Source of the DNA: Leidyana gryllorum EB-2025a
Taxonomy: Eukaryota > Apicomplexa
Assembly (NCBI GenBank): GCA_048772705.1
Contig: JBLWGC010000147.1
Location: forward strand, 1 to 35,660
Direction of reading: 5' to 3'
Length of the DNA: 35,660 nucleotides
Positions 28,596 through 35,635 of the stretch are shown here, one piece after another (the stretch's first letter is position 1; each line of letters begins with the position of its first letter). Below the pieces are notes generated by a model. It had not been told where the DNA came from and searched no databases. It saw nothing but the letters and a program-made list of their open reading frames with translations. A program made the position numbers and the translations under genes.

Positions 28596-28692
28596 GCCGT
28601 AAGAGTACTTCGGGGCGGCACACCGCAGCCAGAACGACATCGGCGGTCCCAACGGAAGCCATTAACACTTTGGAACTCAGAAGGAAAGTAAT

Positions 28693-28776
28693 GCACAGAT
28701 GCCCGAGTGGTCTAAGGGGCCAGACTCAAGTTCTGGTAGGCGCAAGTCTGCATGGGTTCGAATCCCATTCTGTGCA
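28693..28776 (+). tRNA. tRNA-Leu(CAA)
   Basis: 84 nt, fully paired, loop CTCAAGT, no intron. Confidence 0.95.
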
Positions 28777-28863
28777 ACGGCGATCACCCCAAAAAAAACT
28801 GGAAAAGGCCACGGTAGATTCGAATCTCCATTTGTATATCCGGTTGCATGCACCCAAGTATTC

Positions 28864-28933
28864 GGCTGTTGCTCTGCTGGTATAATCCTTCCTCAGAGTG
28901 GAAGGAGTCCTGGGTTCGATTCCAGAACAGCCC
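28864..28933 (+). pseudogene. tRNA-Pro relic
   Basis: Same TCAGAGT-loop form as 1385 and 13369. Confidence 0.73.
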
Positions 28934-29069
28934 TATTGGTTGTCGTTTGACTTGACCGGACATGTTGCCCTCAGAACCAACACAGCCACCTCGTTAGCCC
29001 GGTTCGGTAGGCAGGGCAACTAACATCTCGAGGATCACATTTCGGCTCCCTCTTCCATGTTGCAGACTG

Positions 29070-29141
29070 AGCAGTGTAGCTCAGTGGAAGAGTGTTGGGC
29101 TCATAACCCAAATGTCCGTCGATCGAAACGACGCACTGCTA
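29070..29141 (+). tRNA. Initiator tRNA-Met(CAU)
   Basis: 72 nt, stem TTGGG/CCCAA, T-loop AUCGAAA. Better preserved than the related copies 1172 and 13580. Confidence 0.94.
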
Positions 29142-29190
29142 AGTGTGCGCGGGAGGGAAACAGTTATAGAATTGATTGGGTCGTCAGCAA

Positions 29191-29261
29191 AGCCTTCTGC
29201 CGAAATCGAACCGGCGACCCATCGCTTACTAAACGAATGCTCTGCCCCTACGCTAAAAGGC
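29191..29261 (-). pseudogene. tRNA-Thr(AGU), degenerate
   Basis: Loop TTAGTAA. Position 8 region lost and the anticodon stem mispairs. Right breakpoint gene of the inversion. Confidence 0.75.
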
Positions 29262-29317
29262 ACTCCCTGTCTCGATTCATATGAGGGTTTGATGCTGGGA
29301 ATAGCATCATTTCCACC

Positions 29318-29411
29318 ACAGAATTCAAGTGGGCCTGGGCGCGCTGGTGCAGATCCAGCAGTTGTCGTGCGATGTGATTGGAGGGGTGAGACACCAACTT
29401 ACGCATGAATT
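29318..29411. other. Short inversion inside a tRNA-Ser gene
   Basis: Flipping this segment, bounded by GAATTC at both ends, restores one continuous minus-strand Ser relic with its usual left flank. The 25.1-kb copy has the unflipped order. Confidence 0.75.
29321..29369 (+). pseudogene. tRNA-Ser 3' half (inverted)
   Basis: T-arm with TGCAGAT loop and acceptor AGTTGTC, on the opposite strand to its 5' half at 29407. Confidence 0.7.
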
Positions 29412-29445
29412 CCAATCTACCCCTTCCCCACTCGGGCAAGTTGGC
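29407..29445 (-). pseudogene. tRNA-Ser 5' half
   Basis: Acceptor GCCAACT, D-arm and 5' anticodon stem; stops at the GAATTC breakpoint. Confidence 0.7.
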
Positions 29446-29526
29446 AACTGTCGATTTTGCCATGCCGCGAGGAGTGGCCCCACATACGGCCGCGGTAAGT
29501 GCTTATTTTCATCGCCTTCCGTGACC

Positions 29527-29599
29527 GCCTCGGTAGCTCAGTTGGGAGAGCGCCAGACTGAAGATCTGGAAGTCCCATGTTCGATCCACGGCCGAGGCA
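29527..29599 (+). tRNA. tRNA-Phe(GAA)
   Basis: 73 nt, loop CTGAAGA, acceptor perfect. One T-stem mismatch. Confidence 0.93.
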
Positions 29600-29663
29600 G
29601 AGACGCTGTGACATTTGGTGTCACTATCTCAAGTGTCCTCAGCGGTGTGCACGACCGACAGGC

Positions 29664-29735
29664 GGCTGTTTGGTCTAGTGGTATGATTCTTCTTTCGGGT
29701 GGAAGAAGGCCTGTGTTCGACTCCCAGAAGAGCCC
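29664..29735 (+). tRNA. tRNA-Pro(CGG), worn
   Basis: 72 nt, loop TTCGGGT. One acceptor mismatch (AAGAGCC), T-arm CTGTG/CCCAG and T-loop TTCGACT. Confidence 0.8.
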
Positions 29736-29769
29736 GTCTGATAGTTGTTGACTGAATGCCACGTCTCTT

Positions 29770-29811
29770 CAAGGTCGGCTACCATACGCGGCTCCCACTC
29801 GTATAATCCCG
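29770..29811 (+). pseudogene. tRNA-Glu relic
   Basis: GGCTACCATACGCGGCTCCCAC resembles the Glu D-arm to anticodon loop (formal CCC). No acceptor. Confidence 0.4.
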
Positions 29812-29873
29812 GATGAAGTCCAGACCAGCTGAGACAAAATCTGAGTTGCAGCAGTTGTGAGGAGCTGGAACTG

Positions 29874-29945
29874 CTCCGAGACCGGGAATCGAACCCGGGT
29901 CTTCCGCGTGACAGGCGGAAATACTAACCACTATACTATCTCGGA
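29874..29945 (-). tRNA. tRNA-Asp(GUC)
   Basis: 72 nt, every stem perfect, loop CTGTCAC. Reference Asp copy. Confidence 0.96.
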
Positions 29946-30039
29946 CGCTCTGAACACGCCGCCCTCCAACCCCAAAAGTCCTTCCATTTTGAGATGTCAA
30001 GCACAGAAAACGCGTGGAGCGGCGAGCCAACAACATGCC

Positions 30040-30140
30040 GGCAAAGATGGCCGAGTTGCCCAAGACGCTGTGCTCAGACTGCAGTCCGAAAGGGCGAGGA
30101 TCTGGGGTTAACGCTTTCGAACCCCGGAGCAGTTGGACAG
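30040..30140 (+). pseudogene. tRNA-Leu(CAG) with foreign 3' hairpin block
   Basis: Leu 5' half with loop CTCAGAC. From about 30097 the T-arm is replaced by the hairpin block, which runs to the Tyr start. Confidence 0.75.
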
Positions 30141-30220
30141 CGGGGGAAAGCTCAGTTGGTAGAGCATCTGACTGTAGTGCTGGCATCAGATAGTCGGCGG
30201 TTCGGTTCCGTCCCACCGGA
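30141..30220 (+). tRNA. tRNA-Tyr(GUA) with 7-nt intron
   Basis: 80 nt, stem TCTGA/TCAGA, intron TGCTGGC. U8 is replaced by A and the acceptor 5' strand is altered; T-loop TTCGGTT. Confidence 0.83.
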
Positions 30221-30287
30221 TGGTTTTGGCACACAGCGTTGATAGGCCAACTAGACAGCTCCGGCGAGGCTTCCATCTATTGTAGTT

Positions 30288-30360
30288 CGGAAAGGTTGGG
30301 AATCGATCCCAGAACCTTTCGCATACTAAGCCACCGTTTCATCATCTGGGCTAGCCTCCC
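30288..30360 (-). pseudogene. Ala-like tRNA relic
   Basis: Loop TTAGTAT between GTGGC and GCGAA, T-arm CTGGG ATCGATT. 3' acceptor unlike the other family members. Confidence 0.58.
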
Positions 30361-30449
30361 ACTGTGCCTACCTCATGGCATTGAGTGATACTTCACATAG
30401 TGAGACGAGTCTCTCGACTGTACCCAGCGGGTTGAACCACCGGCTAGGC

Positions 30450-30521
30450 GGCCGTTTGGTCTAGTGGTATGATCCTTCCTTAGGGTGGAAGGAGTCCTGG
30501 GTTCGATTCCCAGAACAGCCC
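30450..30521 (+). tRNA. tRNA-Pro(AGG)
   Basis: 72 nt, loop TTAGGGT. One acceptor mismatch (GGCCGTT). Confidence 0.91.
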
Positions 30522-30622
30522 GTCTGATAGTTGTTGACGCAACACGGCACTCGACCCATCCCCGACAGCTAAGACAGGATCTGAGTTGTTGACTCAACAG
30601 GCTGCAACCCGGCCATTCGCCC

Positions 30623-30695
30623 AGACGCTATTGGGACTCGAACCCAGAATCCCCGGTTCCGTAGACCGATGCCATATCCATTAGGCCATAGCGCC
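30623..30695 (-). tRNA. tRNA-Arg(ACG)
   Basis: 73 nt. Acceptor GGCGCTA, loop CTACGGA; T-stem CTGGG/CCCAA has a single mismatch relative to 21878. Confidence 0.94.
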
Positions 30696-30816
30696 GACTG
30701 GCGGAGCCGTCAAATGGGAGTGTGTAGCGATCAAGACAGGACATGGGCAGCTACGCCCGATGGTGGGTGTGGGCAGACTTCACCCACATATCCCATTCGA
30801 GACATCGGGGACATAC

Positions 30817-30889
30817 TATCCAAGCCAGGATTCGGGCCTGGGTATGCACGGCCACAACTTGCTGTTGTAAGCACCTAGACGACCCGGAC
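30817..30889 (-). pseudogene. tRNA-His(GUG) pseudogene
   Basis: Loop TTGTGGC. Acceptor GTCCGGG/CTTGGAT mispairs, and the D-loop is rearranged. Confidence 0.75.
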
Positions 30890-30965
30890 AATCTTCAAGT
30901 GAGGCTGGTGGATACCAAAGCCACTTAAGATGTCGGGCTATCGGGTTTTTTGTCCTTGCATTCCT

Positions 30966-31038
30966 GCCGCCCTAGCTCAGTCGGTAGAGCGCAAGACTTT
31001 TAATCTTGCAGTCGCGGGTTCGAGCCCCGCGGGCGGTG
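30966..31038 (+). tRNA. tRNA-Lys(UUU)
   Basis: 73 nt, fully paired, loop CTTTTAA. Confidence 0.96.
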
Positions 31039-31098
31039 CAAATCAATGTCTCTGGGAGTAGGAATGGAACTGTTGCCTACAAGCACACTCAGCTGAAT

Positions 31099-31171
31099 TT
31101 CCCCTGCCGTGACTTGAACCAGGATCGAGCGGGTGAAAGCCTCATATCCAAGCCACATAGACTACAGTGAA
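31099..31171 (-). pseudogene. tRNA-Glu(UUC) pseudogene
   Basis: Full length, loop CTTTCAC, with scattered changes in acceptor (TTCACTG/CAGGGGA), anticodon stem and T-stem. Confidence 0.75.
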
Positions 31172-31252
31172 CGAGTCCCCGAGTTGAGGCTTCGCACGAG
31201 AGCCGTACCATGTTGAGATGAGGTGGAGCGTCGGGTTAACCGACAACCAACG

Positions 31253-31324
31253 GGGCTGTTCTGGGAATTGAACCCAGGACTTCTTCCACCCGAAGGAAGA
31301 ATAATACCACTAGACCAAACAGCC
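31253..31324 (-). tRNA. tRNA-Pro(CGG)
   Basis: 72 nt, loop TTCGGGT, all stems paired. T-loop TTCAATT has one B-box change. Confidence 0.9.
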
Positions 31325-31411
31325 GCCTGTCGGTCGTGCAAACCGCTGAGGACACTTGAGATAGTGGTCATACTATGTTCAGAACCAACAAATGCGGTGG
31401 GTGTGCACAAG

Positions 31412-31484
31412 TGGCGACGAGCTCAAATGGTAGAGCGCTCGCTTTGCATGCGAGAGGTACTGGGATTGATACCCAGGTCGTCCA
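31412..31484 (+). tRNA. tRNA-Ala(UGC)
   Basis: 73 nt, loop TTTGCAT, T-loop ATTGATA. U8 replaced by G and one acceptor mismatch (TGGCGAC). Confidence 0.83.
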
Positions 31485-31573
31485 AACTACATGCAACCTT
31501 GGGTGCAGAGAAACGCCTGGGGCGTGGTTCAAAACTGTGAGTGTTCTTCTTTCGATCCAATCGAGAAGCTCTT

Positions 31574-31646
31574 GCCTACGTGGCGCGATGGAAAGCGCGT
31601 TGGACTTCAAATTTAAAGGTTGCGAGTTCGCGTCTCGACGTAGGTA
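31574..31646 (+). tRNA. tRNA-Arg-like with UCA (opal) anticodon
   Basis: 73 nt. Acceptor GCCTACG/CGTAGGT (G1:U72), Arg-type D-arm GGCGCGATGGAAAGC, stem TTGGA/TTTAA with loop CTTCAAA, anticodon at 31607-31609. It resembles eukaryotic Arg(UCU) with U36 changed to A. T-stem GCGAG/CTCGA has one mismatch. Not a Sec tRNA: no long variable arm. No paralog in the window; could be an opal suppressor or an Arg(UCU) pseudogene. Confidence 0.85.
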
Positions 31647-31712
31647 GCCAAATGATCAGCAGTTTACTTCGATTATGTGGCTGACTCTAGCTGCCTTCGC
31701 TGTGGAATGTTG

Positions 31713-31785
31713 TCCACTGTAGTCTAAGTGGCTAGGATATGCGGCTTTCACCCGCACGATCCGGGTTCAAGTCCCGGCAGCGGAA
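31713..31785 (+). tRNA. tRNA-Glu(UUC)
   Basis: 73 nt, loop CTTTCAC. One acceptor mismatch (CAGCGGA). Confidence 0.91.
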
Positions 31786-31860
31786 GTCAGTGAACTACTC
31801 TAGCAAAGTGCTCCACTAATCTACGTCTATAGCGATTTTTCGTTATACCCGGCTTACATT

Positions 31861-31932
31861 GCCTTCTTAGCTTAGGGGCAGAGCGTTCGCTTCGTCACCG
31901 AGAAGTCGCCGGTTCGATTCCGGCAGAAGGCT
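31861..31932 (+). tRNA. tRNA-Thr(CGU), anticodon stem altered
   Basis: 72 nt. Loop TTCGTCA still gives CGU, but TTCGC/CCGAG has a C:C pair. Other stems perfect. Confidence 0.8.
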
Positions 31933-31997
31933 TTGATGCATCATTAGGTTAAGAGGAATGGCTGTCACCACGCACAAGATTCACAAGATCGTGTTCT

Positions 31998-32067
31998 GCA
32001 TCTGTGGTCTAGTGGAAGAGTCTCTCGCTGCCATCAAGATAACCCGTGTGCGATTCAGACAGATGCA
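31998..32067 (+). pseudogene. tRNA-Gly(GCC) relic
   Basis: Fullest copy of the damaged Gly lineage: acceptor pairs, loop CTGCCAT, T-arm GTGCGATTCAG. Confidence 0.7.
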
Positions 32068-32111
32068 AAACGATAGCATGATGAGTTTGTCGGCGGTTTC
32101 GATTCCGACCG

Positions 32112-32172
32112 TGGGAGTGGAGAGGATCGAACTCTCGACTTCAGGATTATGAGACCTACGCGCTACCCTCCC
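32112..32172 (-). pseudogene. Elongator tRNA-Met, D-arm deleted
   Basis: Same D-arm deletion as 9523, loop CTCATAA retained. Confidence 0.82.
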
Positions 32173-32247
32173 CCCCGACTGTCTCCGAAGAATCACCCGA
32201 ACCCAGAACCATGCTGCCAGGCAGGTTGGGTCAAGATTCAACAAAGC

Positions 32248-32319
32248 GGGCTGTTCTGGGAATCGAACCAAGCACTCCTTCCACCCTAAGGAAGAATCAT
32301 ACCACTAGACCAAACAGCC
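32248..32319 (-). tRNA. tRNA-Pro(AGG)
   Basis: 72 nt, loop TTAGGGT, acceptor perfect. T-stem weakened (CTTGG/CCCAG). Homologous position at 19597 reads CGG. Confidence 0.86.
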
Positions 32320-32403
32320 GCCTGTCGGTCGTGCAACCGCTGAGTACAGTCGAGAGAGTGATCATACGATGTTGAGAACAAAAAATGCGATGGGGTCTGC
32401 ACA

Positions 32404-32466
32404 GGGCGACTAGGTCAAATGGTAGAGCGCTCGCTTAGGTACTGGGATCGATGCCCAGGTCGTCCA
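32404..32466 (+). pseudogene. tRNA-Ala, anticodon-arm deletion
   Basis: Ten bases covering the 3' half of the anticodon arm are missing after CTTAG; acceptor and T-arm perfect. Confidence 0.85.
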
Positions 32467-32480
32467 AAGTACGTACGGCA

Positions 32481-32541
32481 GCACGTGGCGGGAGCCAAAC
32501 CCAACCTTACATCTTTGAAGGGTCGCAGACCACGCCATTGC
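32481..32541 (-). pseudogene. tRNA-Gly(UCC)-derived relic with UCA loop
   Basis: CTTCAAA loop, D-arm deletion, 3' CACGTGC. Pairs with 23054. Confidence 0.65.
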
Positions 32542-32579
32542 GAGAGCAGCACAGTCACTGTCTAGGGTACCTCTGAAAC

Positions 32580-32652
32580 CGGTCCTGGCAGGTTTCGAAC
32601 CTGCGACTTTGTGGTTAACAGCCACACGCTCTGCCGACTGAGCTACAAGACC
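32580..32652 (-). tRNA. tRNA-Asn(GUU)
   Basis: 73 nt, fully paired, loop CTGTTAA. Confidence 0.96.
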
Positions 32653-32769
32653 CAGCTACAATGGTTCACAGGTTAGTATAGACATCCTCCTTTTTGTACC
32701 GCAGGATTCTGCAACCACGTCTTGTCAAGAGGGTACGGCTCTCGGCTAAAGCTGTAGCTGAGGGAGTTG

Positions 32770-32842
32770 TCCACTGTAGTCTAAGTGGCTAGGATATGCG
32801 GCTCTCACCCGCACGATCCGGGTTCAAGTCCCGGCAGTGGAA
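32770..32842 (+). tRNA. tRNA-Glu(CUC)
   Basis: 73 nt, fully paired, loop CTCTCAC. Confidence 0.95.
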
Positions 32843-32918
32843 GTCATTGAAGTACTCGAGCAAAGTGCTCCACTAATCTCCGTCAGTAGCCATCGCTTCG
32901 TTATCTCCGACTTACATT

Positions 32919-32982
32919 GCCTTCTAAGCTTAGGGGCAGAGCGTTCGCTTCGTAAGCGCCGGCTCGATTCCGGCAGAAGGCT
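32919..32982 (+). pseudogene. tRNA-Thr(CGU), variable-loop deletion
   Basis: Eight bases (3' anticodon strand end and variable loop) are missing between TAAGCG and CCGG. Loop TTCGTAA kept. Confidence 0.85.
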
Positions 32983-33031
32983 TTGCTCACGACCCAGTCA
33001 AATCTATAACTGTTTCCCTCCTGCGCACACT

Positions 33032-33103
33032 TAGCAGTGCGTCGTTTCGATCGACGGACCTTTGGGTTATGAGCCCAACACTCTTCCACTGAGCTACACT
33101 GCT
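33032..33103 (-). tRNA. Initiator tRNA-Met(CAU)
   Basis: 72 nt, full initiator signature, same as 11612. Confidence 0.96.
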
Positions 33104-33237
33104 CAGTCTGCAACATGGAAGAGGGAGCCGAAATGCGATTTTTGAGATGTTAATTGTCTTGAGTGCCGAAGTGGTAACGACGTGGTTGTGTTACTTCTAA
33201 AACCTGCTTATCCCATCGGGTCAACCGACAACCAAGA

Positions 33238-33309
33238 GGGCTGTTCTGGGAATCGAACCCAGGACTCCTTCCACCCTAAGGAAGGATCATACCACTAGAC
33301 CAAACAGCC
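33238..33309 (-). tRNA. tRNA-Pro(AGG)
   Basis: 72 nt, fully paired, loop TTAGGGT. Confidence 0.95.
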
Positions 33310-33398
33310 GCCTAGCCGGTGGTTCAACCCGCTGGGTACAGTCGAGAGACTCGTCTCACTATGTAGAGTATCACTCAATGCCACGAGGTAGGCACAGA

Positions 33399-33470
33399 GG
33401 GAGGCTAGTCCAGATGATGAGACGGTGCTTGGTATACGAAAGGTTCCGGGATCGATTCTCAGCCCATCCG
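33399..33470 (+). pseudogene. Ala-like tRNA relic
   Basis: Loop TTGGTAT (formal GGU), T-arm CCGGG ATCGATT CTCAG; inverted relative to the copy at 4226. Confidence 0.6.
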
Positions 33471-33552
33471 AACTACATAGATGGAACCCTCGCCAGAGTA
33501 GTCTGGTTGGCCTATCAACGCTGTCTAGTACTTTGCCAATCACCACTCTACT

Positions 33553-33632
33553 TCCGGTGGGACGGAATCGAACCGCCGACTATCTGATGCCAGCACTACA
33601 GTCAGATGCTCTACCCACTGAGCTACCCCCGG
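33553..33632 (-). tRNA. tRNA-Tyr(GUA) with 7-nt intron
   Basis: 80 nt, stem TCTGA/TCAGA, intron TGCTGGC, T-arm intact. Confidence 0.93.
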
Positions 33633-33732
33633 CCGTCCAACTGCTCCGGGGTTCGAAAGGCTCAACCCCAGATCCTCGCCCTGTCGGACTGCGGTCTGAA
33701 CACAGCGCCTTAGACAAATCGGCCATCTCGCC
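33633..33732 (-). pseudogene. tRNA-Leu(CAG) with foreign 3' hairpin block
   Basis: Loop TTCAGAC, variable arm CCGACAGGGCG. The 3' quarter is replaced by the hairpin block, as at 25627. Confidence 0.75.
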
Positions 33733-33862
33733 GGGATGTTGTTGGCTCGCCGTTCCACGCGTTTTCTGTCCTTGTGGAACCTCATAATGGAAAAACTTTT
33801 GGGGTTGGAGGAAAGTGTGTAGCCATCAAGAGAAAGTTCCATTAGAGACACCGGAGACATAT

Positions 33863-33934
33863 TGGGCGAGCCGGAAATCGAGCCTGGCTTCGCACGACCA
33901 CAACGTGCTGTCCCAACCACTAGACGACTCGGAT
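33863..33934 (-). pseudogene. tRNA-His(GUG), acceptor mismatched
   Basis: 72 nt, loop TTGTGGT. Acceptor ATCCGAG/CTCGCCC has three mismatches and the T-stem is altered. Confidence 0.75.
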
Positions 33935-34082
33935 AATCTGCAAGTAGCTATCAAGGCAGTGGGGCATCAATCAGGATGAAATGTAACAGGAGCGTTATAT
34001 GCTCTCTAAATAAGCTACTCCAGGCCGTCCAACTTCTGTGAGGCTCATCGGATACGCCCCTTTCACAGCCCGGAAGCTCCGT

Positions 34083-34150
34083 ACAGCCATGGTCTACTCC
34101 TTACGACGTCTGCTCCACACGCAGGAAAGAAGGTCCCAAGTTCTATCCTG
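34083..34150 (+). pseudogene. tRNA-Val(CAC) relic, 3' lost
   Basis: Loop TCCACAC. A 4-base insert follows the anticodon stem, and the copy runs into a Leu relic in opposite orientation. Confidence 0.68.
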
Positions 34151-34197
34151 ACAAGGATGGGATTTGGATCCACGCCCATTCGGCCCTGCGCGGTCAC
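34150..34197 (-). pseudogene. tRNA-Leu 3' relic
   Basis: 3' acceptor, T-arm and variable-arm remnant of Leu, fused tail to tail with Val. Mirror of 6064. Confidence 0.62.
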
Positions 34198-34293
34198 ATA
34201 CGTCCCTGCGAGTGCTACAGCTGTCCGCCCGTGTCTAATTGGCACTGGTGTTCAACGGCGTAGAATTCTAGTGAATCAGCCATGTGCTATGTC

Positions 34294-34364
34294 TGCATCT
34301 GCCGGGAATCGAAAACGGGTCGTCTCGATGGCAACGAGACATTCTACCAACAGACCATAGATGC
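34294..34364 (-). tRNA. tRNA-Gly(GCC)
   Basis: 71 nt, stem TCTCG/CGAGA, loop TTGCCAT. One acceptor mismatch, T-stem CCGTT/CCCGG weak. Confidence 0.82.
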
Positions 34365-34431
34365 AGATCACGATCTTGCTGCATCTTGTACGTGGTGACA
34401 GCCGTTGTTAGAGAGCCTATCGATCCATCAA

Positions 34432-34503
34432 AGCCTTCTGTCGGAATCGAGCCGCCGACTTCTCGCTTACGAAGCAAACGCTCTGCCCCTAACTTAAGAC
34501 GGC
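34432..34503 (-). tRNA. tRNA-Thr(CGU), degenerate
   Basis: 72 nt, loop TTCGTAA, stem TTTGC/GCGAG pairs with wobbles. Acceptor GCCGTCT has one mismatch; T-loop CTCGATT. Confidence 0.78.
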
Positions 34504-34579
34504 AATCCAAGCAGGAAATTATGCATCTATCCTCATTGAGGGAGCTTACTGAAGGTCTGTGATCGGATAGTCCGAGGAC

Positions 34580-34652
34580 TTCCACTGCCGGGACTTGAAC
34601 CCGGACCGTGCGAGTGAGAGCCGCATATCCTAGCCGGCCTCAGCCATACCCA
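34580..34652 (-). pseudogene. tRNA-Glu(CUC) pseudogene
   Basis: Mirror of 5612 with the same replaced 5' acceptor and D-arm. Confidence 0.75.
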
Positions 34653-34733
34653 CAAGTGATCGAGACAGGGTCTGCCTCAGACGACAATCGCAACGGAAGC
34701 CGTTTGTACGCTGGAACTCAGAAGGAAAGTAAC

Positions 34734-34817
34734 GCACAGATGCCCGGGTGGTCTAAGGGGCCAGACTCAAGTTCTGGTAGGCGCAAGTCTGCATGGGTTC
34801 GAATCCCATTCCGTGCA
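34734..34817 (+). tRNA. tRNA-Leu(CAA)
   Basis: 84 nt, loop CTCAAGT, no intron. One acceptor mismatch (TCCGTGC). Confidence 0.92.
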
Positions 34818-34901
34818 GCGGTTCTCATTCCGGGCGGTATTGGCCATCACTTCCGAGTCTACGGCTGTACGTAAGTAGCCGTTATATCCCCCTCCCCATT
34901 C

Positions 34902-34973
34902 GGCTGTTTGGTCTAGTGGTATGATCCTTCCTTAGGGTGGAAGGAGTCCTGGGTTCGATTCCCAGAACAGCCC
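34902..34973 (+). tRNA. tRNA-Pro(AGG)
   Basis: 72 nt, fully paired, loop TTAGGGT. Confidence 0.95.
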
Positions 34974-35108
34974 TCTTGGTCGTCGGTTGACCCGACGGGA
35001 CAAGTTGCCCTCACAACCAACACAGCCACCTCGTTAGCCACTTCGGCACTCAAGGCCATTAACATCTCAAGAATCGCATTTCGGCTCCCTCTTCCATGTT
35101 GCAGACTG

Positions 35109-35180
35109 AGCACTGTAGCTCAGTGGAAGAGTGTTGAGCTCGTAACCCAAAGGTTCGTCGATCGAAACGACGCACTGCTA
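35109..35180 (+). tRNA. Initiator-Met body with CGU anticodon
   Basis: 72 nt, AUCGAAA T-loop, loop CTCGTAA as at 3499. Adds an anticodon-stem mismatch (TTGAG) and an acceptor mismatch. Confidence 0.84.
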
Positions 35181-35229
35181 AGTGTGCGCAGGAGGGAAAC
35201 AGTTATAGAATAGATTTTCTCGTGAGCAA

Positions 35230-35301
35230 AGCCTTCTGCTGGAATCGAACCGGCGACCTTTCGCTTACTAAGCGAATGCTCTGCCCCTAAGCTAAGAAGG
35301 C
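35230..35301 (-). tRNA. tRNA-Thr(AGU)
   Basis: 72 nt, loop TTAGTAA, acceptor perfect. One T-stem mismatch. Confidence 0.94.
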
Positions 35302-35429
35302 AATATCAGCTGGTAATCACGCATCAGTCACTATTGACGGAAGTTACTGGCGCACATTGTTCCACCAGTCAATCCTTCCACTGCTCCACCCAACGGCAAA
35401 GAGGGTGTAACTAAGTTTAGAGCTTCCTT

Positions 35430-35502
35430 GCCGCCCTAGCTCAGTCGGTAGAGCGCAAGACTTTTAATCTTGCAGTCGCGGGTTCGAGCCCCGCGGGCGG
35501 TG
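35430..35502 (+). tRNA. tRNA-Lys(UUU)
   Basis: 73 nt, fully paired, loop CTTTTAA. Confidence 0.96.
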
Positions 35503-35562
35503 CAAATCAATGTCTCTGGGAGTAGGAATGGAACCGTTGCCTACAAGCACATTCAGCTGGAT

Positions 35563-35635
35563 TTCCACTGCCGGGACTTGAACCCGGATCGTGCGGGTGA
35601 GAGCCGCGTATCCTAGCCACTTAGACTACAGTGGA
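35563..35635 (-). tRNA. tRNA-Glu(CUC)
   Basis: 73 nt, loop CTCTCAC; D-loop GGATACG has one change from the family form. The module continues past the window edge. Confidence 0.95.

Larger units (their letters stand above)
28195..29261. repeat. Copy of 1053-2131 inverted between opposed Thr genes
   Basis: Order Thr+, His-, Tyr-, Leu+, Pro+, iMet+, Thr- is what results if 1053-2131 flips between its Thr genes. The left flank still matches 955-1052, while the flank after the first Thr matches the spacer next to Thr(CGU) at 2035-2059. Confidence 0.85.

Noticed and set aside
31574-31646. Selenocysteine tRNA (UCA anticodon)
   Set aside because: 73 nt with a five-base variable region and Arg-type D-arm; Sec tRNAs are about 90 nt with a long variable arm and extended acceptor.
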